The notes below the pieces were generated by a model. The model did not search any database and had not been told where the DNA came from. It saw only the letters and a list, made by a program, of their open reading frames with translations. The translations under genes and the position numbers were made by a program. A DNA stretch of 64,000 nt from Hymenochaete sp. R1 (lineage: Eukaryota > Basidiomycota > Agaricomycetes > Hymenochaetales > Hymenochaetaceae): the NCBI GenBank assembly GCA_019400425.1, contig JAFREE010000085.1:40405-104404 (forward strand). Direction: 5' to 3'. Of this stretch, positions 9,888 to 20,981 are shown piece by piece; position 1 is the stretch's first letter, and each line of letters opens with the position of its first letter.

Positions 9888-11270
9888 TTTGGTTTCGAGT
9901 ACGAGATGGGATGAAGCTTTAGCTGGAGGTTTCGAGGAGTTATGCTGTATGCAGGTCGGGGTACTTAAAGTTCAGCACGTAACGGATCGCCCGAACAAAG
10001 GAAGGAAGAAAGATTCCAAGGAGAGGAAACCTTCCAAGAATCCCGAGACGAGGTGTGGAGGGTCTGTCCGTATTTATACCGCCCAGGGTGCTTGTCTTAA
10101 GAAGACTCGTGTCTCGTGGCAACAAGGCCATGAGACCAAATTGACAGCCCGACTCCCGAGCGAGGGCAACGTAGCTGTAATGTAATGTGATGCTGTGATC
10201 TGCAGCTACATGCAGGATGCGTCCGGCTGTGCTGCGGGGCAGGAGATGCGGAGATAGGTCATCGGATCTGGGGTTGTCTGATAGCTTTGCTTTGCTCGTC
10301 TGAAGACGTAGGAGGCGTCGATGAGGCGCCTGAAACTCAGACTCAGACTGAGACAATCCCGGCGGAAAAGCTCAGAGGGTCTAGAACAGAACAGCAAACT
10401 AATCCAGTGGCGCGATGCCAACACATTGGTACTATTGAGAGTTCCAAGCGTTGCCTTTTTCTCATCCCCATCAGAATCACAGGGAAGAAAGAAGGTTGCA
10501 TAAAATACAAATTGTAACTCAAACTTGAAGTTTGTGTTACGTCTCTAGACGCTCTCAAAGCCGTAACAGTAGCAGTTGCCTCGTTTTGCGTAGCTCCAAA
10601 GAGCGTTCTTGAGTAATATTGGACGCATGTACTTTTGAGGTCTTTTTCGGATGGGACTTCTGAAAGCGTGTTCTTACGTCTCCGAAGCGCAGGGTGCTGC
10701 GCGTCCAATTCAGAGGATGTTGATAGCTAGTGAGAAGCCTTTGAAAAGAGGCGTGCGCGGGACGGTTCGGAAGGAGCTTGAGATCATTGCTTCGGGCCGG
10801 ACTAATCAGACACTCAGGTTACATTTAAAACTGGTACTCGAGGACGCACGTTGCCAGTTGTTTGGGTTATCGTGGTCGGACTCGGAGGATGGAAAGAGGG
10901 CCAAAGTTCAAGTTAAAGTGCGTAACGAAAACGAAAACGATTTGGAAGACTTTGTTGGTAAATTCAGACGCACAGGACTCGAATTCGATTACTTGGATCC
11001 AGGTTAAACAGTGGCGATTTCAAGTTGAGGGACAACTTGAAATCCGACAGAGAATAGGATATTTACTAGTGAAGGTGAAAACTTGAAGTTGGGCATATGG
11101 GGGATTCGGGAGTTGTTTCAAAGAAAAGATAGAAAAGAAAGCGCCGGGAAGGTTAGCTAAGGAAAAGGTAAGAAAAACAAATCGTTTCGAAAACATCAAA
11201 TCCATTCGTGAGTTTCATCCACATTCATTATCGACTTCACACAGCGGGTCCGTGACCTCAAGCCTTAGCC
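9888..11270. other. Intergenic, 1.4 kb, with hairpin and one possible orphan ORF
   Basis: The left part is the promoter side of the 8112-9887 gene, and the right part is downstream of SFH5. An open frame at 10651-11007 (118 codons, plus strand, for example KAQVQVKVRNENENDLEDF-like charged sequence) has plausible composition but no splice partners or recognisable motif, so I do not call it a gene. A 15-base palindrome (CAAACTTGAAGTTTG, 10520-10534) and a perfect 12-base inverted repeat (11016-11044) share the ACTTGAA core. Confidence 0.5.
11016..11044. repeat. Perfect inverted repeat, 12-base arms, 5-base loop
   Basis: GATTTCAAGTTG at 11016-11027 is followed by AGGGA and then its exact reverse complement at 11033-11044. 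In RNA it would fold into a strong hairpin. It lies 230 bases beyond the SFH5 stop codon, possibly in its 3' untranslated region. Its role is unknown. Confidence 0.7.
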
Positions 11271-12744
11271 TCAAAACGCAGTCGCTTCCCCGCCATATCT
11301 CGTCGGAAGCTGAGATTTGTCGACGATCGGGAGGAGCTCCTTGCCTATCGCGTTCGGCCCGCTGCCGACGACGCTCATTTTTGCTAGTGTTTGCGTAGAG
11401 AGGAAGGGTTTGAAGAGCCTGCGATGATCATACCAGGTTGATTAGAAGCCCCTTTCTGGAACGTACGAACTTGAAGAAACTTACCAGAAAATCCAACTGA
11501 AGATGCTCGGGACGTTTACGAAGAATTTCCTTGACTGGACATAATAATTAGAACAATCAGAATTCAACTTCTCAGTGTGAAAAGACAAGTAAATGGATAC
11601 TTACGAGGAACTCCGGGTAGTAGCCCTGGAAGATAGCTGTCGCTTCCTTGGCCGCCCTCTTGCTATTTGCATCACGGCTCGTCATACCAACTCCTTCGTA
11701 GTCTAAGTCGGTGGCGGAAACGTCACAAATCGGTAGGGAAACAAGGCAGAATAAATGAAGTTCTCACCATGCACTTGCACCATCTGGTCTACGGTCTCAA
11801 AGTCTAGCAACGCAATGGATCTCTCCATGAACATCACCCGCCACCTTCAAAATTGTGTAAGTGTCTTACGAAATACGTTACACCCGAATTTATAAGGGTA
11901 AAACAAGAAAACGAACCTGATGAAGCGGTCGACATCACTGAAGATGGCTTTCAAATTCTGGCCTCCGCCGTAGAGATTATATCTACAACATAGTTATAAA
12001 AATTTGTAAGTGCAAAGTTAATTCAAACAGCAGTAGTTACGCACGTTACGGGGCGATTTTCCTTGTCCACTCCGTGATTATGCGCCAGCCCCCCAAATAC
12101 GTCCTGAGGGAACTCCTCATTCTTAAGCTCGTCCACCTTGAAGTCAATGCGCCATTTGAGGGTATTGATGAGCATCGTCTTGGCGTCTGCGACGTTCAAG
12201 TTTCTTCGAATAGCACGAGGAGGCGAGTACGAACCCGAGTTCGGCACATATATTATTTAGTCGAGTTTATATTTTAACACAAGAGGAGGGGCATACCTGG
12301 CGCGAAGGAACTTCATGAGCGCGACACTTGCTTTTGCATCGGGCGTACCACTGGCACTCGGATCGATCTGGATGTGCCAAAGCTGAATAACGGTCGGCTT
12401 TTCGGGCTTGTCTTTGTAAACTTCCTCCACGACGCTCGGTATCTGGGACTGATAGAGCAGAATGCAACGAATAAAGAAATGGAACAAATCGAAAAAAGGA
12501 GGCGTTTTTTTTCACGTCAGACTTTTCGTGTACTTTTATATCACAAGCTCGTACTCACCCTAAACTCTTTCAAAGCCTTCCATTCGTCCTCTGTGAACTT
12601 CTTCGTCAATGCATTCTGCGGTTCTTCAATTTGGGTAGTCTCAGCAGTAGGTGCCTCCTTGGTCTCAGTAGTGCTATCAGCTACAGGAGCTGGCGCGGTA
12701 TCTGCACTGGGTACAGGTACTTCTGCTGGCGCTGGTTCAGACAT
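11271..12744 (-). CDS. SFH5: Phosphatidylinositol transfer protein SFH5 (Sec14-like)
   Basis: Eight exons (12559-12744, 12297-12448, 12045-12203, 11917-11982, 11768-11844, 11605-11702, 11485-11534, 11271-11418) give 311 residues. After an Ala/Pro/Glu-rich leader comes the CRAL-TRIO N domain (LMKFLRARNLNVADAKTML, LKWRIDF) and the lipid-binding lobe (YNLYGGGQNLKAIFSDVDRF, ERSIALLDFETVDQMVQVHD, YEGVGMTSRDANSKRAA). It ends with FVNVPSIFSWIFWLFKPFLS, TLAKMSVVGSG and PTRYGGEA. These blocks fit Sfh5, a non-classical Sec14 homologue at the ER/plasma membrane. Yeast Sfh5 binds haem through Tyr/His residues, and the HDY motif here is in the corresponding place. The protein may therefore be a haem binder rather than a lipid exchanger (inference). 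It is divergent from PAF1, sharing a 244-base promoter. Confidence 0.92.
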
Positions 12745-12988
12745 GCCGGTCTAAGCTAGGTTGGAGGTCCTCACGATGTGTGGGAAGGTGGAAAAGAAAG
12801 GAAGCAGAAGGAAGAAAACGTACGACTCGGACTGCGCGGCGCAGGCGGCGTCAATTGACTTGAATTGACTTTCGGGCTTATCTTATCTGATGCTTATGTG
12901 GTAACTTTTGACCGTCGATCCATCTGGCCCTTCGTCGCGCACGCAAACCACACGCGTCTTGCAACGGATAGCTCGAACTCGCACCACC

Positions 12989-14677
12989 ATGTCCGTCAAG
13001 AAGAGGTGAGTCCGTCGATACACCGACCTTGCAGAAGTGAACTCATTCTATTGATTAGCAAACTCGACCTCCTCTTCAGGGTGCGCTACCAAAACCCGCT
13101 TCCACCACCCCCCTTCCCACCAAAACTCCTCAATATCCCAACGAACCCTGCTCGGTATGCGGAACCTGAGTTCGTCTCGTCCCTCGCGAGCGAGACGCTC
13201 CTGCCTATGGTTGTAGATGCAGAGCTGGGCATGCCGCTTGATTTGAGTTACTATGATTGTTTGTGGGATGATGGGGCGGATGACTCGCGTGCGTTTCTTC
13301 TTTTTGTGCTCTTGTTTATTAATTAATGTATTCAAATCTACATTTGACACAGAAATCAACCCAATTCCGAGCTTGGTGCCTCCCGTGGACCCAGCAGATG
13401 CGTTCATGCTGAGTGACGCGTCCTCACCTGCTACGAATGGGCATTACACCTCAAATGGGCCTTCGGCACCGCAAGTGTCGTGGCTCCGTAAAACGGAGTA
13501 TATCAGCAGTTCAGCGAACAAGACTCCGACCCAATCTAACGAAGCGTGCGTATCGTACTCTCTACATCTCATCTTACAATTTTTCCTCCACTGTGCCGCT
13601 GACATCAACCACCTTGCGCCGCGTTCCTCTCTTCAAACAGTCGTCGAGCGGCCGAAGAACCCCCTGCCGTCGACGTCTCCATCCGCGCACAAATCAAAGA
13701 CATCGAAGAGACTTTCGCGTACGCCGGCGATAAATTCGACTTGACGAAACTCCGACATCCGTCCAAGCCTGGTATCACCGCCGTAGACTCGTATGAGATC
13801 TTCCCAGACGCGGAGATTTGGGCGAACGCGTACGATTTGTTTAGGTTTGCGGAGAGGCCTGGAGATCGGCCGATGGATGTGAGCTTTTTCCACTTTTTCT
13901 TCTTCATAGTATGCAAGGAGAATGTGATGTTAATAGATGTTTTTCTGTGTGTGCGTGTAGACTGAGGATCCGAGGCTGGAAACAGCTATCCTTCGGCCAA
14001 TGGAATCGGATGGCGACCATTTCCTGGCGTATTATCTACCAAAGGAAGATGAAGATGCCCTAGACTTTCTTGAGAAAAGGCGAACGGGTCAGAACATGCA
14101 GGTGCGCCCCGTTGCCTAGTATAACCAGTATCCTTCTACTTTCTACGGTTCCTAACTTGCTTTATGCCTTGTTGCTTTTTTTTTGACTTTCGACAGCAAG
14201 AGACGGTGTTTTCGTTCGTTCGGGATTACGAGACCGTCAAGATCGAGCAGGATATCGCGAATGAGCTTATACTCGTCATCGATGACGGCAGTGACGAGGA
14301 ATTGGGCGGAACGAGGCGGGAGAAGGGGGCTTATTACAAAAACATTGAACGGAAGATCGGGCTCAAGAAGAAACGTGCTAACGTATGTTCTTGTTCTTTC
14401 TTCTTTTCGCTGATACTGATGCGGGGTTTTCTCTTTTTCGCAGCAATGGGACACGTACGCGGATAAATGGGACGCGATCAACTTGTCGCTTGTGCCTCTG
14501 AGTGCAGAGGAAGAGCAGGAGAGGGAGGAGGCGATGGCGGAGATTGTGGATCCCGGTTATGCAGTTGCTAGGCAGGATGCAGACGCAGAGGCGGATGCAG
14601 ATGGGGAGGTGGACGCAGACGGGGATGGGGAGGTGGACACGAAGGATGGTGTTGGGGAAGGCGTGGAGGCGTTTTGA
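12989..14677 (+). CDS. PAF1: RNA polymerase II-associated factor 1 (Paf1 complex)
   Basis: Seven exons (12989-13005, 13059-13288, 13353-13545, 13641-13878, 13961-14101, 14197-14382, 14444-14677) give 412 residues. The N-terminus SKLDLLFRVRYQNPLPPPPF, then FPPKLL, is the Paf1 signature, followed by SYYDCLWDDG, KLRHPSKPGITAVDSYEIFP, then DAEIWANAYDLFRFAERPGDR, DHFLAYYLPKEDE and FSFVRDYETVKIEQDIANE. The protein is a core subunit of the Paf1 complex, which travels with Pol II and promotes H2B ubiquitylation and H3K4/K36 methylation. The C-terminus is an acidic low-complexity tail (EADADGEVDADGDGEVD type), as in other Paf1 proteins. The start encodes MSVKKS across a 53-base intron. One ACGCGT lies ~40 bases upstream of the ATG. 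Confidence 0.95.
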
Positions 14678-14686
14678 GTTGTTTCC

Positions 14687-14713
14687 TTTCATTTTCATTT
14701 TCATTTTCATTTT
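14687..14713. repeat. CATTTT microsatellite
   Basis: About four tandem CATTTT hexamers directly after the PAF1 stop codon, in its probable 3' untranslated region. Confidence 0.7.
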
Positions 14714-15070
14714 GTGTGTCGTGGGTGTTATTTCTTATGTGATATATGATTCTATGTTGTGTGCGCTGCTGTGTTTATTTTCTACTAAATTGAATAACAT
14801 AACGATTTGAAGGGATTAATATTGAATCGGCTGTGGCTGATTACGAAGTGACGGCAATAGCAGGCAGGCAAGGACTCCCGAAGTCTGTCCTCAGCTTTGT
14901 TTACCGACGACGACCACCATGTCTCTCCTTTGCTGCTCGTGCTTGTGCTGAATTTCATGGCGAACACCGACTTCTCAACGACGTTCTTGCAGCTTTTGTT
15001 CTGTTTTCTTGATTCCGTTGTGACTCGATTCACCAGTGGTTGAGTCAGAGCTCAGCTCAACTACGCTCAC
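14714..15070. other. Intergenic, PAF1 to tRNase Z
   Basis: The PAF1 3' flank and tRNase Z promoter. A TGAGTCA (Gcn4/AP-1-type) occurs at 15041-15047, 24 bases before the tRNase Z start, but the gene is not an amino-acid gene, so I read it as chance. No ORF is supported. Confidence 0.5.
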
Positions 15071-16857
15071 ATGTTTTCTCCGAGTCGCCTCAACCTCGTC
15101 CTCGTCGTCCCCCATCCCTCCTTCATCTCTTCGTCCCTCATTTCTTCCCGCTCTATCCATTCCGTTCCACCCAATCTCATCCCGATCCCCCGAAGACCTT
15201 TAAAAGATACACAAATCCCACCAAGTGTCTACCCACGAATTTCCCATCGACAAAAACAAAAACAGCAAGAACAACATCAAAAACCCTCGTCAAAATTCCC
15301 CACAAGGAGCACACGCACACGCATCCCAATGCCCCCAACCCGCACCAACGCAAATAACCCATCCTCAACCTCGAGCGGGTCCAACACCTCCTTCTCCGCC
15401 ATCTCCCTCACCTTCCTCGGTACCGCCTCTGCCCAACCGTCCTCGACTCGGAATCACTCCTCGCTCGCGGTCCACTTCGGCGGGCGCACGGGCTTGTGGC
15501 TGTTTGATTGTGGAGAGGCGACGCAGCAGAGGTTGCAGAGGAGCTCGTTGAGGATGGGGAGGATACAGAAGATATTCGTGACGCATACGCATGGTGAGTT
15601 TTTCCCTCTCTTCTTTTTTTTGACGGGATTTGAAAGGAGGGTGCGAGAGCCAGCTTGAAAAACTTTTCGGGGGACGGACGGGGGGTTCCGTATGCTTTGG
15701 TGTTCAATTGGGAAATTTACTCGACTCTCGATTTGCGTACTTATATGGATATTTGTACAGGGGATCATATCTTTGGGATTGCGCCGCTCATGGCGGGGTG
15801 TATGAACGGCGCTGGCGGGACCGTGGACGGTATGGAGGATCCTAGGGAAAGGAACAACACACATCCCGAGAACGTTGAAGTGAGCGCCATCTCTATTCTA
15901 TTCCGTCTTTGAAACCTCGCTCCTAACTGACCTCTTCCTTTCATTACTTCCAACTCAAAAAAGCTACTGGAAATCTACGGACCCATGGGCACCCGCGCAT
16001 TCATCCGCGCTGCACTCCGGTACACACACACGAAGCTCATGGGGCGATACGTCGTGCACGAGTTACGGCTTCCGCACGAGACGCGTGAGTACCGCGATCT
16101 GCCGCCTCACCGGTACGAAGAACAGGGTCGGAACATCTTCTTCACCGAAACAGAGAGAAAGCCTGACGGACCAGAGGGAGAGTCTACACTTGAAGACGGT
16201 ATCGGAGGAGGTATTTGGAAAGATATTTTTGCAGACGATATGGTCTCCGTCTCCGCTGCGCCCATCCAACACTCCGTCTCCTGCGTCGGGTACGTGATCG
16301 ACGAGGCGCCCGTGCCCGCCAAGATGGACCCCACGCAGTATCTCCCCCACCTCAAAAGGAACAATGCGCCCATGTCCCTGCTCTCACGCCTCCAGCGCGG
16401 CGAGGACCTCATGCTCGAAGATGGTACTTATCTTCAGGGCGTCCCCAAACGGCGGGGACGCAGAATTGTTATATTGGGCGATACGTGCGATCCGAGGGGA
16501 ATGCTACCTATAGCGCGGGACGCGGACTTGCTGGTACACGAGGCGACGAACGCGTACTTGCCTGGCGTGGACCCGATGACGCGTGCGGAGGACACGCATG
16601 AGATCGTCGAAGCGCGGACTAGGAGTCGAGGTCACTCGACGCCGCAGATGGCGGGGAGGTTCGCGAGGGAGGTTGGGGCGCGGAGGCTTGTGTTGAATCA
16701 TTTTAGCTCGAGGTATAAGGGGGATGATGATGTGAATACGGAGTCGAGGAGGGTTATGCGGGCGATTGGGGAATTGGCGGAAGGGGAGTATGGGGGTGGG
16801 GAGGTTGTGTGTGCGAGGGACTTTATGACGGTGAATGTGGGCAAGGCGGGGACGTGA
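15071..16857 (+). CDS. tRNase Z (tRNA 3' endonuclease), short ELAC-type fold
   Basis: Exons 15071-15593, 15761-15879 and 15964-16857 join to 511 residues. The enzyme cuts the 3' trailer from precursor tRNAs before CCA addition. It has the metallo-beta-lactamase motifs in order: FLGTASAQPSSTRNHSS near the fold start, the zinc motif HTHGDH (residues ~172-177, split by intron 1), VVHELRLPHE, ILGDTCDP, HEATNAYLPG and GHSTPQMAGRFARE, and the C-terminal LNHFSSRYKG. There is only one catalytic half, so it is the short form, not the duplicated tRNase Z-L of yeast Trz1. The N-terminal ~85 residues before the second Met (15329) are rich in Arg, Ser and Pro with no acid run, resembling a mitochondrial presequence. 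Dual targeting is likely (inference). Confidence 0.93.
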
Positions 16858-17241
16858 GTGCTATACTGACTATTAATTTCTAGTAGTAATAAGAAGTATA
16901 AAGTATAATCACACTACTCTTTGTGCTCAAACTTTGCTTTGATCGTTAAAAATAAGATTTTTTTTCTGAAATATTAAATAATGGTCGTCGGCTTGGCTGG
17001 GATTGAATGAGCGATCCATTGTCCCCGCGTTTACGGACTACTCGAGTAGGCGAGCCACTTTTCTTTGCCTTCAGCCACACACATATACACTCATATATAT
17101 ATATGTCCGTCGCTAACTCGCGTTCGTCGTCCACCCCGACGACGACGACGTTCGCGATATCCGCTTTCTCTTCGTAGCCAAACCCTTCAAAGAATAAATC
17201 GTACAGCTCACAGAGAAGGAAAAACCATCATCACCACTATC
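16858..17241. other. Intergenic with TA-rich microsatellite
   Basis: A short CA/TA tract (about 17078-17103) and CGACGA triplets (about 17135-17150) lie here. It is the promoter and 5' leader of the F-box gene; no coding sequence is supported upstream of 17242. Confidence 0.5.
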
Positions 17242-19892
17242 ATGTTCTCAATCCCAACACCCTATAAACACGGTTCGCGCGCCCTCCCTGTAGAAGTCAA
17301 GCTCATGATCCTCCGCCAGCTCTCCGCAAAGGAGCTCACGCGCTGCAGACTCGTGTGTAGACTCTTCCGCTCCCTCGTCGACTCGGACCCCTCCTTTCGA
17401 CTCGTGGCGGACCTCTGCGCGTCTGCGTGTGTGGATAACCCAGCTTATACATATGTGCCTTCAACACCATTCGAGTCGCAGAAAAGCCAGAGGGGATGTC
17501 TGTGCAGCCCCGACGCTGTTTCAGAAAGTGTACCGGATGGAAGAAGGATAGTGACCACGAACTTGAACGCGATTGCGACCGCATCTCGGCGGAGCACCCT
17601 CAAAGAAACCGAACATAAGCTCGCACAGCTGCGCGATGCGAACCGGCGCTGGGCTTCGCTCCACTGGCGTGCGCGAGATATCGTCTTTCCGCTCGAAGTG
17701 AATCGGATTGTGAAAATATCAGAAGGAATTGTGTTCCGCGTGTTTGACAATGCTCTGGATGAGGATTTGGAGGGAGAGCTTGCGCAGTTTGGCGTTGGTG
17801 TTGGTGTTGGGGGAGAAGACGGTGTTGTTGGAGGGAACGGCGAGGGAGAGGGCGAATCGACGCTTGTGTTTTATTCGAGCTTGCTTTCGGGGAGGGATGG
17901 GGATGCGAACGGGGACGGGAGGACAAAAGGGGCGAACTTGGATCTATGCACGTTTAACAAGTATCTGAACGATGTGGTGGTGGATGTGCGGAGGGATCTG
18001 GTCGTCGGCGTTGGTGTCGAATTTTACAGGTGAGCAATACCAAATCGTATTCTTTCTTTCTCTCTCACTAAACTCTTTTGAATATTTTGAATGGAAGGTC
18101 CCCAAAGCACGATATGGTCCAATGCGAGCTCCGGTTCCAGCGGCTCAGCGAGACCAATATGCCACACGAAGGCGCGTACAAACACACCATCGACTTCCGA
18201 TTCGCGTCCACGACGTCCAGATACTCGTTGACGACGCATCTGTGCGGCTCTCATATTGGTATCCTCTTCACGAGGGAAGCAGACTCACTGACTGGGACGT
18301 ACGAGGGCATGGATATGTTCTTTCTGTATGACTGGACTACGGGCGTGTGTAAAGCGGTGAGTGGAACGTATATGCGTACAACGTCTGGCTCATTTACTTT
18401 TTTCTGATACGTTGATATTGGATTTGATATGCATATTCGTAGAACGTGAGCTCGAGAGATAATGACGAGTACTGGGAGACATTCTGTTTCATCTCGCGCG
18501 ACTGCGTCCTCATACCCTCCACCTTCACTGGACACCTCAACCTTTTCTACTTCAACGACCAACCCATGTCTCTCACCCACCTCGTCTCCCTACTCCTCCC
18601 AGACACTCATCACAAGCCAGGCATACGACACATCAAACTTTCCGCGGACCCTGGTTCCAATGTGGATCCTCCTCACGAACCTCACCCCGCTTCTGCATTC
18701 CTCATTGACGAACCGCCCTTCCTACCTGACATCGACGAATCGGTGATCGTATTCTCGCTGGATTACTTCTACCCTAACATCAGCATGGACTACTCTGCGG
18801 GTCTTAACCTCATGCAAGTCGTTGCTATCCCACGCCGGTTGTTCCTAAACATAGCAGACATTGTTCGCTCAAGCGGGTGCAAACCCGTCTCGCAAGCGCA
18901 CTGTCTAAGAGAAGTCGAATGCTCCCACCTCGATTGGCCGTGCCCCTCTCCACCCCTATCGCCCTTGCACTCGAAAATAACATCAACGACAACAAAGGAA
19001 AATGAAACAGAATCATGTCAACATAAGAAAATGTACGACAAGCGGGCCTGGCATCCGATTCAGAAACGGACTCCGCACGTGCACTCGCAGTTCTGGGTGG
19101 AAAACACGCGATGGGGGCTCGAGCCGATGCCTCTGGCAGGGTGTGAGAAGCGGTGGAGGCAGAGTCAACCGCAGTGTGTATCTGGATCGCGGTATGTGGC
19201 GATGGTGAGGCCAAGGGAGCAGCAGCGCTCAGCAGGGCCAGGGGACGATGAAGGAGAGGAGGTGACGGAGGAGGAGTTGGAAAGGAGTGCAGTGGTTGTG
19301 TATGATTTCAACGTGAAGAATAGTTTGAAGGGTGTGTCGTTGATAGGGAGGAACTTTATGCCTCCTGGGCCTTCTTCAGATACGGACACGAACTCCTCTG
19401 CCTCGCCTTCCTCACACTCTATCAGCGACTTTCCACACCCCATGGTCCCCCTCTCCATCTCTCTCGACTCTCCCCTCGATCCTGTCCTCGAGGACGTGGA
19501 ATCCCACATAACTCCCAACGAACGCATCATCTGGGAAGACCAATGGGGCGACTACTTTCCCCCAGGCGACACCCGCCGCTGGCCCGTGCAACCCCAGCGA
19601 CTCATCACGCACCCAACACTCGTGGACGTACCGGAGGTGTTTAGGGGCCCACCTTTCGTGACGAGGTTGGGGTATCGGGTGACGGAGACGGATAGAATGT
19701 GGGGGTGGGATGGGGCGATGATTGATGGGGAGAGGGTCATTGGAGTTGAGGTGAGTTTTGCTCTTTGTTTTTTTTTCGCCTCAGGAAAGAAAAGTTGAGC
19801 TCATTGCCGATGGGTTTTTTTTCATGGATTCTGTGTAGTTCGCAGACGAAGAGAGTATGTGCGTCGAACTACTGGACGTCCTCGTTTTCTAG
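17242..19892 (+). CDS. F-box protein, unknown substrate
   Basis: Exons 17242-18029, 18098-18356, 18443-19750 and 19839-19892 give 802 residues. I chose the ATG at 17242 because it starts right before the domain. Residues ~13-48 (ALPVEVKLMILRQLSAKEL, then RCRLVCRLFRSLVD) form an F-box that would bind Skp1. The rest, with beta-rich segments such as CTFNKYLNDVVVDVRRDLVV, SRYSLTTHLCGSHIGILFT and FFLYDWTTGVCKA, resembles the beta-propeller-like C-terminal half of large agaricomycete F-box proteins, but no WD or kelch repeat is clear. A Gly/Val/Glu-rich run (~190-225) is low complexity. It is not a close relative of the two F-box genes at the left end. The last exon codes only 17 residues. Confidence 0.8.
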
Positions 19893-20981
19893 GTTCCCGT
19901 TTCCCACCTCCTATTCCTATTTTTCCGTGCATACGCTCGTACTGGTAGACCACGCTTTCAATCTCAATAGTGCTCTCCTTATTCTTGCTTTGATATCCCG
20001 TCTTCTTCTTTCCGCGTTTCTTTCAACCTCACCTTGCCTTGCAGCATTTATTTTATTTTACAACATTCTCAACCTTGGTTCCATCTTGGAGATACATACA
20101 TAATCACATTTACATGCCCTATTCTTTTTCTTCCCCTCCCCAACAGAATCTTATTCACTTGATACTGTATATGGTACATATATTATAAAGTTCGTGAGTT
20201 GCTCTCTTCCTTTTTCATCAGTGATTTTTTTTTGGTTCTAGTAGTCTGTTCTGCTCTGCTCACCTACGGTCATTCTCTTTCTCTCATTATCCATTCACCA
20301 AAAGTCGTTCCAAAAATTTGATCGACGCTATCTAATTTCCTCACAATCTGTCATATATTCCTTCAGGCTCATGCCCGCATACATTACAGTACTTAGCGTC
20401 CAGCACTGGCAGCACCGTCCACCTTGGACACCCTGAATACGCACACATTTCAACCATCCCGCTGGGACCATGTACAATACATCATCTCGTAGGACCATCC
20501 AAAACACCTTTGCTTTCTTGGACCTCGTCTAATGTCTCAACGCAACACGCTCCGGAAATCTTATGTTTTGTCTTAACGATAGAAGGGGGAAAGCAGAATC
20601 CTTGGATCATTATTGGACGTCTCGCTGTGATACTGATATCGATACTGTATTCGTTGGAGCACATCAGAAGGAAGAACGAGTATAGAAGATGGGGATGGAG
20701 ATAACAAAGGGAAAAAAATCTCGGATCGATAATTGGAAGAGACTGGGTAGGAATTGAGACGAGTCGAGTCAGATGAAGACGGGGAATCATAAGTCTTGGT
20801 AGGTAATTAAGAGGAAGAAAGGGATATGGAAGAAAGGACCTTTGAATAAGAGTAAATTCATGTGAAGCAACGTGTAGAAGTGAGATTCGATGGAGACAGT
20901 GGAAACAAGGCGGAAATGCAGACGATGAATAAATTCAAATTCATAAGAGATGAGATGAGACGAAGTGGATATCAACCAGTA
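19893..20981. other. Intergenic, 1.1 kb between convergent genes
   Basis: Holds the two facing 3' ends of the F-box gene and the membrane repeat-protein gene. It is pyrimidine-rich on the left and purine-rich on the right, with no ORF, tRNA or repeat that I can support. Confidence 0.6.

Noticed and set aside
8161..9922. Many plus-strand ORFs across 8.1-9.9 kb
   Set aside because: Shadows of the GC-rich, low-complexity minus-strand gene; they do not splice together.
10651..11007. 118-codon plus-strand ORF of plausible composition
   Set aside because: No splice partners, no recognisable motif, and located between genes; could be chance. Reported only in the intergenic note.
15041..15047. TGAGTCA upstream of tRNase Z as a Gcn4 site
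   Set aside because: The gene is not an amino-acid gene and one hit per ~8 kb is expected by chance.
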